A stretch of 24,369 bases of DNA from Anncaliia algerae PRA339 (taxonomy: Eukaryota; Microsporidia; Tubulinosematidae): assembly GCA_000385875.2 (NCBI GenBank), contig KK365256.1, positions 1 to 24,369 of the forward strand, given 5' to 3'. The translations under genes and the position numbers were made by a program. Below, in pieces: positions 18,731 to 24,369 of this stretch. Numbering within the stretch: the stretch's first letter is position 1; the number at the start of each line of letters is the position of its first letter. The notes below the pieces were generated by a model. The model had not been told where the DNA came from, did no database searches, and saw only the letters and a program-made list of their open reading frames with translations.

Positions 18731-19539
18731 TCAATTAAATGCGATATTTTTGCCATAAAACACTATTCGTAGTTTAAAAAAAAATAATGCATATTTGGAT
18801 TTAAACGGGAAAATACTAAAAAAAGCGAGGTTTAAAGATATGGAACATAAATCCGACAAAAATTTGCAATAAAGAAATATCTGTTATCCCAATAGATAAG
18901 ACCTTCTTAATCCAATAAAACATACTGATTGGATGAATTTTGACGATTTTTATTGGGTTTGATATTTCTGTCTTAAATCTTTACTTTTAAAAATATTTTT
19001 AAGCAAAAATTTTTTCCTACTTTGATAATCTCAAAGAACCCTGGAAATTTATTTTATTTTAATGCATTGTTGCAAAACATCAAAATAAATGGAAAAAATT
19101 GTTTGATTTTCAAATATCATATATATTTTAGACTGTATTTTTACGAGGGAATTTGTTGTGTCAAAGAGAGTATAAAATTTAAGAAATCTGAATAAAAAGC
19201 CAAAAAAAATTTTAATGCTAATGTTGAGGTTTCATTATTTACAACCTCAAAAATCACTATATATTCTTTTAATTTGATTCTAAATAATATTAAATTAATC
19301 GTTTTCATCACAAAATGTTATAAATTTTATTAGATAAATAATAATATTATTTGAATTTCGAGGAACTATGAAATATTAATATATTCTTTTGAAATGTATT
19401 CGAAAAAACAAAGGGATAAAATTCTGTTTTGAATGGGTATACTATAAGCAAAGATAAACTTCTCTAAATGAATAGGTTGAAATCTGAATTCTAGAAATGA
19501 AAAAACGACCATCTTTAGAACTGCCAATGTACTTATGAC
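18731..19539 (-). pseudogene. near full-length decayed Merlin-type transposase
   Basis: About 810 bp on the minus strand, the expected length of a Merlin transposase gene, in at least four frame-shifted blocks. 19366-19539 (57 codons open) reads FSFLEFRFQPIHLEKFIFAY then FFEYISKEYINIS. 19295-19366 reads NNIIIYLIKFITFCDEN. 19141-19308 (55 codons from an ATG) reads YIVIFEVVNNETSTL (expected 'g..VEiDETs'; the Asp is now Asn). 18884-18949 reads VCFIGLRRS (expected 'W.FG..eR'). 18731-18883 reads FLSDLCSISLNL (expected 'i.SDcW..Y') and FPFKSKYALFF (expected 'VNHS...F'). Single blocks are weak, but order, strand and total length agree. A 12-bp inverted repeat (18909-18920/18948-18959) and an 8-bp one (19224-19231/19243-19250) lie inside. 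Confidence 0.5.
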
Positions 19540-20052
19540 TCAAAATAATAGAGTATTTTCTTTTAAACTAATAAAATTTTATCCGCTATAAGCAATCAAA
19601 ATAAAAAATTTAACTGCATTTAACCAATATGTTAGACGTTGTTGTTTTTAAAGTAGAAATATGTATTTTTTAAATAATAATTTATTTACATGTATCTACA
19701 AAAAAGCATAGTTGTTTTACATTGATTAAAACGCAAGACGTTGATTAATTTATTAGAATTTATTTAATAATTTAATTTATAAATATTTCTTTTTTCGTTT
19801 TTTGACCAATCAAAAATATTTTTTCTTCTCAAAACAAACAAATAGTTCGAGGAGAAAAAGAAGATAATTTGCGCATAGGCATATCAATTTAACGATGTAT
19901 TCTTACATATCTTTATTAATAATCATCACAATAATGTAATATTCCATATTGCATAATGGAATTTTATGAACGTGTATTTCTCGTTCCAATTATATATTTA
20001 TTATTGGGTTATTTTAATTTATTTTTTTAAAAATTAAAAAAATAATAAGGGT
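19540..20052. promoter_or_regulatory. upstream spacer of the 20053 gene
   Basis: The only supported signal is GGG at 20049-20051, one base before the ATG of the following gene. No other feature is recognised in this AT-rich stretch. Confidence 0.4.
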
Positions 20053-22470
20053 ATGAAGCAGAGTAGAAATAAAGACACCGTGGAGAAAAAGGGAATACCC
20101 CCCTATATCACTAGTGAATCGATAGAAAAGTGGTGTTATGATCCAATGCAAGTCTCTATCATATACTCTAAACATCTATTAAACCCTTCTAAAGATTTTT
20201 ATGACGCCGTAGAATCTTTCTTTTACCACGACGAAAATATATGTTTCGAGTGCCTCGATAGATATTATGAATTTAAAAACAAAATTGTCAAAAGACAAGA
20301 TATAGATGTTTTGAAGCAACATGACATCAGAAGGATAAGAAAATTCTTTGCGGAAAAAAAGTACAAAAGGCCCTTAATAGAAATATTTAAGTATAATTGG
20401 TATGTTTTGAATGAGGAAGATATTAGAATGGAATTTTTTGACATTCTTAAGGCATGTTTGGAGAAAAAATTAAGTGTTTTTAATGTTTTGACCTTCACAC
20501 ATGTATATTTACTTCTATTTAATGATGAACTGATTACTAAATACATTATGAAAAGCATTGGAGCTCATTTTTCTAAAAATTCTTTATTTGTACAAACAGA
20601 ATCTGAAGAATGGGAATTTCTGCTAAATTTTTCAGAATATTATTCCAATACAGTTTATGAAGCAAGTAAATATAAGAACTTTAGCATTAAAGGATGGTGC
20701 ACGGCGATGTTTATATATCTTGCAATAGACGGCACTTATTATGATGAAAGAATTGTCAGTATTCTGAATAGGCTATTCTTTGATAAAGATTTCAATGTAC
20801 AAAGAAAAATGGAAATTTTTATGGTGATTTGTGCTTTTGTTAAGCGTAAAAAAGGAATGGCTAATAAGTTTGAAGATGTTTTTAAGAACATTCTCGAATA
20901 TGATTTCTTTCATTACATCAAGAATAATTTGGTTGGCGAAACTCAGATAACAAATAGTATGATTTTTTGGCAGCCAATTCATTTCTATTTAAATTTTTTC
21001 CCTGAATTTGCAAAGATTAAATTGGAAAAAGAATATTATGATTTCTTTTCTGAATTTACGGATGAATATTTTAAGAAGGAGCTTTTTAAAATCATTTTAA
21101 AGAATGCTTATTGCATTACAAACGTTAAATCATTTGAAATCTCCTTTCCATTTTTTGAGGAGATGATCTTAAATATTCTTAAGATTGATGACGTAAAGAA
21201 GACATATTTTTATGAATTAAATCCTGAATTTACAAAAATATGTGTTCTCAAAGCATATAACTTTACCTTCAAGGCTAATAAGTATGTTGAAAGTGACTGG
21301 GATTCTCTTTATATTATTTTAAATAAGTGGTACAACATTACAGTTGTTATTCTCAGAGAAAATAGAATGAAATTATCATACAATATTAAGGAATTATCTG
21401 GTTTTATTTTATTATTGTATTTTGATATTTCATATTACTTGCAACAATGTGGTCAGAATAAAGTTTTAGCTGTTTATAAAAATTTTAAAAAGAATTTGTT
21501 GAATTTGTTTACAAACGCACCTCGCTCGTTTTACAATGAACTTGACCAGGAAAAATTAACATATATAAACACAATTAAGTACTTCTTTGCAGAAGAAAAA
21601 TCGTTTTCTCAAATTTATAATTTCCTTGATGAAAATATTTTGACCCAAATTATTGACAAACAAAGCACTTTTTGCACAAAATTTGGATACCATTCAATTT
21701 ACTTTACAGAATTTCTAGTGATTCTTTCTAAATGCAAAAGAATTTCTATGAATTTGTATCTTAAGATTTTTATGATGCTTCTGACTCAAATGATGCAAAA
21801 AGAAATTTTAGAACTGCTATGCTTTTTGGTCAATAAAATAGAATTACATAGAAGAGATTACACCAATAACTTTATTCTTGATATGGATTGGGTACAGGCA
21901 CTTGAAGATAAGGTAATTGAAGAAGAGACATTAGAAATTAAATTAATACTTGCTGCACGGCATTTTAAATTTTTAATTGATAACAAACTGATTTATAATG
22001 AACAAACTGTAGATAAAATTAAGAGGATCTGTTCTAAGCTCGGTATAAGTAGCATAAATGAATTTGCTGCCAAATCACCATCTAATTTATACTCCAGTGA
22101 ACAAGAACTGAAAAAGTCATCTGTTAATGAAGAAATTCCTAGATCTTCTTCAACCCTTCATCCAATTGGGCCTGATTACAAATTTATTAGCAAGAAAACA
22201 AGCAACAATGAATTTTACAAACCAGAGAATGATGTCAGCTCCTATAATAAGTCAGAGCCTAAAAATATTTATGCTTACTCTTTTAATGAATCAAGTTCTT
22301 CTAGAAAAAACCCAGATTTGATTCCAGATCAAAAATCATCCTCATTATACTATCAAACTTCCTCTGATATAATTAATTCTAAGTCTATTTCTAAAAATAT
22401 TATTGGTTCATATGATCAAAGTATATCAGAAAATGATCAGTACATTTCAGGAAAAGACATTACTGAATAA
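20053..22470 (+). CDS. large helical protein with Ser-rich tail, unknown
   Basis: An 805-aa protein I cannot identify. Residues about 20-665 are alpha-helical with many amphipathic Leu/Ile/Phe/Tyr/Lys helices, in the style of a HEAT/ARM or other helical-solenoid scaffold. There is no signal peptide or clear membrane segment. From about residue 675 the composition changes sharply to Ser, Asn, Tyr and Lys (SPSNLYSSEQ, PRSSSTLHP, NESSSSRKNP), so the last 130 residues look disordered and phosphorylatable. Codon use in the body resembles that of its neighbours. The start is supported by GGG at 20049-20051 just before the ATG. Candidates of this shape include nucleoporins, vesicle-coat scaffolds and mRNA-processing scaffolds, but nothing in the sequence selects one. 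Confidence 0.85.
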   Translation: MKQSRNKDTVEKKGIPPYITSESIEKWCYDPMQVSIIYSKHLLNPSKDFYDAVESFFYHDENICFECLDRYYEFKNKIVKRQDIDVLKQHDIRRIRKFFAEKKYKRPLIEIFKYNWYVLNEEDIRMEFFDILKACLEKKLSVFNVLTFTHVYLLLFNDELITKYIMKSIGAHFSKNSLFVQTESEEWEFLLNFSEYYSNTVYEASKYKNFSIKGWCTAMFIYLAIDGTYYDERIVSILNRLFFDKDFNVQRKMEIFMVICAFVKRKKGMANKFEDVFKNILEYDFFHYIKNNLVGETQITNSMIFWQPIHFYLNFFPEFAKIKLEKEYYDFFSEFTDEYFKKELFKIILKNAYCITNVKSFEISFPFFEEMILNILKIDDVKKTYFYELNPEFTKICVLKAYNFTFKANKYVESDWDSLYIILNKWYNITVVILRENRMKLSYNIKELSGFILLLYFDISYYLQQCGQNKVLAVYKNFKKNLLNLFTNAPRSFYNELDQEKLTYINTIKYFFAEEKSFSQIYNFLDENILTQIIDKQSTFCTKFGYHSIYFTEFLVILSKCKRISMNLYLKIFMMLLTQMMQKEILELLCFLVNKIELHRRDYTNNFILDMDWVQALEDKVIEEETLEIKLILAARHFKFLIDNKLIYNEQTVDKIKRICSKLGISSINEFAAKSPSNLYSSEQELKKSSVNEEIPRSSSTLHPIGPDYKFISKKTSNNEFYKPENDVSSYNKSEPKNIYAYSFNESSSSRKNPDLIPDQKSSSLYYQTSSDIINSKSISKNIIGSYDQSISENDQYISGKDITE

Positions 22471-22867
22471 ATCATACTTTAATAGGATATTTCTTTAAAT
22501 GTTTATGTTTTAGTTTATATTTATGCTTCAATTTTATTTATCTTTTGAATATTTAAATATTTTTAAATGGAGTAAAATTTGAAAATATTATTTTTTTAAA
22601 AGTATTAAATGGTATATTATTTATTAAAATTTATTTTCTTATATGAGTAATAAAACCAAACAATCAGATTAAAATAAAAACCTCTTAAAGTATATATTGT
22701 AATGTTTAATACTCTAATTTTTTGCCTTTATTTTTTAAAAGATTTTAATTACAATTGTTCTGAGAATTAAATACTAATAATTATTTCTTTTATGAGTTTT
22801 CTTGAACAAAAACATTAAAAATATAAATTAAATAACGGTAATTGAAAAAAATAAAATGTTTGTATAA
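22471..22867. other. 3' spacer, nothing recognised
   Basis: A/T-rich sequence downstream of the 805-aa gene. No open frame, RNA gene or clear repeat is seen. Confidence 0.45.
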
Positions 22868-23038
22868 TTTAAAATTACCGATTTCGAGGATATTATTAGA
22901 TTTGATTTGATCTTATATAATTTTTTTAATCAAAGTAAAAATTTTAAGGATTCAATTTTAGCAGGATATAGCGGCGAAGTGAAGGAAAAAGATTATAATT
23001 ACATTGATAAATCAGTATATTGTTTAAAAGCGACATAA
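22868..23038 (+). pseudogene. possible piggyBac-like transposase fragment
   Basis: A 56-codon open frame without a start codon, of unusually mixed base composition for this spacer. It reads FEDIIRFDLILYNFFNQSKN, then DSILAGYSGEV, then IDKSVYCLKAT. This follows the piggyBac order '...l...ln..F......lS.DEsMvpy.Gr...K....KP...G.K.wCL.a', with the catalytic Asp kept and the Glu lost. It matches the same region as the 5538-5769 relic. There is only one block, so the call is tentative. Confidence 0.3.
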
Positions 23039-23072
23039 ATTTAAAAAGTAAGAACAAAAATTAATTGTACTT

Positions 23073-23171
23073 AAGCAACTAAAGAATCCTTTTTCTAATT
23101 GTCAGATGACTCAACCTTAATATATAAGGCTGAGGTTTCTTTTTATTCCAACTTCTTCAGGATAGTTGCTT
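23073..23171. repeat. nested inverted repeats
   Basis: A perfect 9-bp inverted repeat (AAGCAACTA 23073-23081, TAGTTGCTT 23163-23171) encloses a hairpin at 23110-23134: CTCAACCTTA/TAAGGCTGAG with one A-C mismatch and a 5-nt loop. It overlaps the downstream end of the adjacent Merlin relic, so it may be a remnant of an element end. A small structured RNA is possible, but I recognise no family. Confidence 0.35.
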
Positions 23172-23492
23172 TAATTATTATTATTAAAAAATTAATGCTA
23201 CGATTTACTGGTAAATGCATGCTAAAGGATTTGTCATCAAAATATTCTTTCAACAGCTTTGAATATTGATGTAACTTGTTGGTTAATAAAAAGTTAATAT
23301 ACTCTAGCTTTTTTTATAGACCCTATCAATATAAAACTCAATGAACATCCCGTGAAAACATTCATCTCTCCAAACGTAACTGCCTTATTTTAATAAGTTT
23401 CCGCCCCCAACTAAATCTAAGCTACTATGTAATTTAAGAATTGGTCTATAGCAGAGCTTTTGAAGTTTTTCCCTTTGTTCTTGATAGATATT
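23143..23492 (-). pseudogene. decayed Merlin/IS1016-type transposase
   Basis: Minus strand, N to C. 23388-23492 reads QREKLQKLCYRPIL then LDLVGGGN (expected '..lR.iC..il...n...iGG.g'). After one TAA the same frame (23304-23384) reads VWRDECFHG (expected 'VeiDEs.f', first catalytic acid kept) and FYIDRVYKKS (expected 'FG.iDR..kk'). A shifted frame (23143-23313, 56 codons open) reads QYSKLLKEYFDD then HLPVNRSINF (expected 'aYs.L......H..VNHSiNFV'). The VNRSINF box with DECF and GG in the right order is the strongest single piece of Merlin evidence in the window. The loop between DE and W/FG is deleted, and the C-terminal HT/IE box is not seen. It is dead. Confidence 0.6.
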
Positions 23493-23684
23493 TTAGAGAT
23501 CAAAGAAACTTTATTCCATGAAATCCAGATGTAATAATATTTATGGTTAATTATTTTTAATTTTCATTGTATTTGTGTGGTTTATAATAAAAAGAATATG
23601 GTTTCCTGTTTATGCTTGAAAAAATTTATGTTTCTATTGTGTTTTTGCGTAGTATTAAGTTAGAATTCCATTTTAAACATTTAG

Positions 23685-23936
23685 ATAAAATTTATTCAAA
23701 ATTATTTGCTTTCGCTATTCACTCTAATCTCTTCATTTTTAACTAGTAATTCTTTTATTTTTGATTTTTGATACGTTGATCAAAGCTACCATTTTTATCA
23801 TTCAATACAAAGAAATATTCGAGCTATAGCATCCATTATCTTTTTTTTTGAAAATATCGGGGATTCTGTATATTAGTGTTATACTCCTGAATATATATCG
23901 GAAAAAAAAATGTCTAAAATAATCAAGTTCAACTAA
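23685..23936 (+). pseudogene. decayed Ty3/gypsy-type integrase core
   Basis: A single plus-strand frame with stops at 23769 and 23874 reads LFTLISSFLTSNSFIF (expected 'DlIgPf..sn..f.yi', Asp lost), then YVDQSYHFYHSIQRNIRAIA (expected 'iiD.fSr...a..l..kta..i'), SIIFFFENIGDSVY (expected '....f..fG.p..i') and CYTPEYIS (expected 'SDnGsEFis', second Asp lost). Four consecutive integrase-core segments in one frame and in the right order make this fairly convincing. The catalytic Glu region is not seen downstream. Confidence 0.45.
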
Positions 23937-24369
23937 AGAAGCAAAATTAATTTTGCTTCGATAATTATTTGTTATCTCTGGTAGAATGGTAATATTTCAT
24001 AACTCTCTTTTCTTTTTTGATAAATATCATAATGTAATTTCTTCTTGTGTATTTTTAAACATGATTTATTCTATTTTATATTTATTAACATCGATTTGTG
24101 TATTAAACTGTAAAAACCATAATAAATTGATAGACCAACAACTTTTTTGCAATATTATGTCAAAGTTCTTTTTACCATTTTATTAATTCACTAATTCACA
24201 ATAGTAATTATTGATATTGTTAATATACATATCAGTCATTTAATAGTTCGATTTTTAAGAATACGTTTTTGAAAATTGTATAGTAGACATAGGGAAGATA
24301 TTAATAACATGTTTCTTTTGCTTACATATAATATCAACAAATTTATTTGTAAAAAAATGCCATGTTCAG
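23937..24369. other. right-edge spacer with a doubtful 66-codon ORF
   Basis: An ATG-started 66-codon frame on the plus strand (23986-24186) encodes a hydrophobic, Cys- and Asn-rich peptide. It has no CCC/GGG start signal, no recognised motif, and lies directly after an integrase relic, so I do not call it a gene. A perfect GAAGCAAAATTAATTTTGCTTC palindrome-like hairpin lies at 23938-23959 (stem GAAGCAAAA, 4-nt loop). Confidence 0.35.

Noticed and set aside
18909-18959. 12-bp inverted repeat (AATCCAATAAAA/TTTTATTGGGTT)
   Set aside because: Falls inside the Merlin relic coding frame; A/T-rich repeats of this size are expected by chance in such DNA.
11640-23412. Similar CCCCCAA-TAAATC stretches at about 11643 and 23405 suggested a shared repeat
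   Set aside because: Similarity covers only about 20 bases and falls in relics of different families.
23986-24186. 66-codon hydrophobic ORF
   Set aside because: No CCC/GGG signal, no motif, and it lies in relic-rich DNA; kept only as a note in the right-edge spacer.

Overview
The window looks like nuclear DNA of a microsporidian (an obligate intracellular fungal-grade parasite). I infer this from four things. The DNA is very AT-rich. The genes are intron-less and strongly diverged, yet encode recognisable eukaryotic proteins (V-ATPase B subunit, AGC kinase, telobox Myb, SUMO E1 subunit, Mediator-like subunit, DH-PH protein). There is one nuclear-type tRNA-Phe. And most start codons have a CCC or GGG triplet within about 8 nt upstream, a signature known from microsporidian genes. 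I do not assign a genus. About half of the window is coding, which is sparse for a microsporidian.

Layout: 561-3269 (-) DH-PH protein with a degenerate RhoGAP-like tail; 5938-8331 (-) leucine-rich-repeat protein; 8705-9619 (+) AGC-type kinase, divergent from the LRR gene across a 373-bp shared promoter region; 10204-10752 (-) telobox Myb protein; 12385-12457 (-) tRNA-Phe(GAA); 12548-13186 (-) five-helix membrane protein; 15144-17869 a compact minus-strand trio (short Aos1-like protein, Med18-like protein, V-ATPase subunit B); 20053-22470 (+) large helical protein of unknown function with a Ser-rich tail.

The long spacers are not empty. Read in all frames, several hold ordered, same-strand fragments of dead mobile-element proteins broken by stops and frameshifts. 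There are four, possibly five, Merlin/IS1016-type (ISXO2-like) transposase relics, three Ty3/gypsy-type integrase relics, two piggyBac-like relics and one possible MULE relic. None looks intact. They suggest that the gene-poor spacing of this genome comes from old transposon insertions now mutating towards AT-rich noise. These calls rest on motif reading by eye and need a profile search.

Functionally the real genes are ordinary cell biology and are not obviously linked: small-GTPase control, kinase signalling, telomere or chromatin binding, sumoylation, transcription and organelle acidification. I found no operon-like system, CRISPR array or toxin gene.
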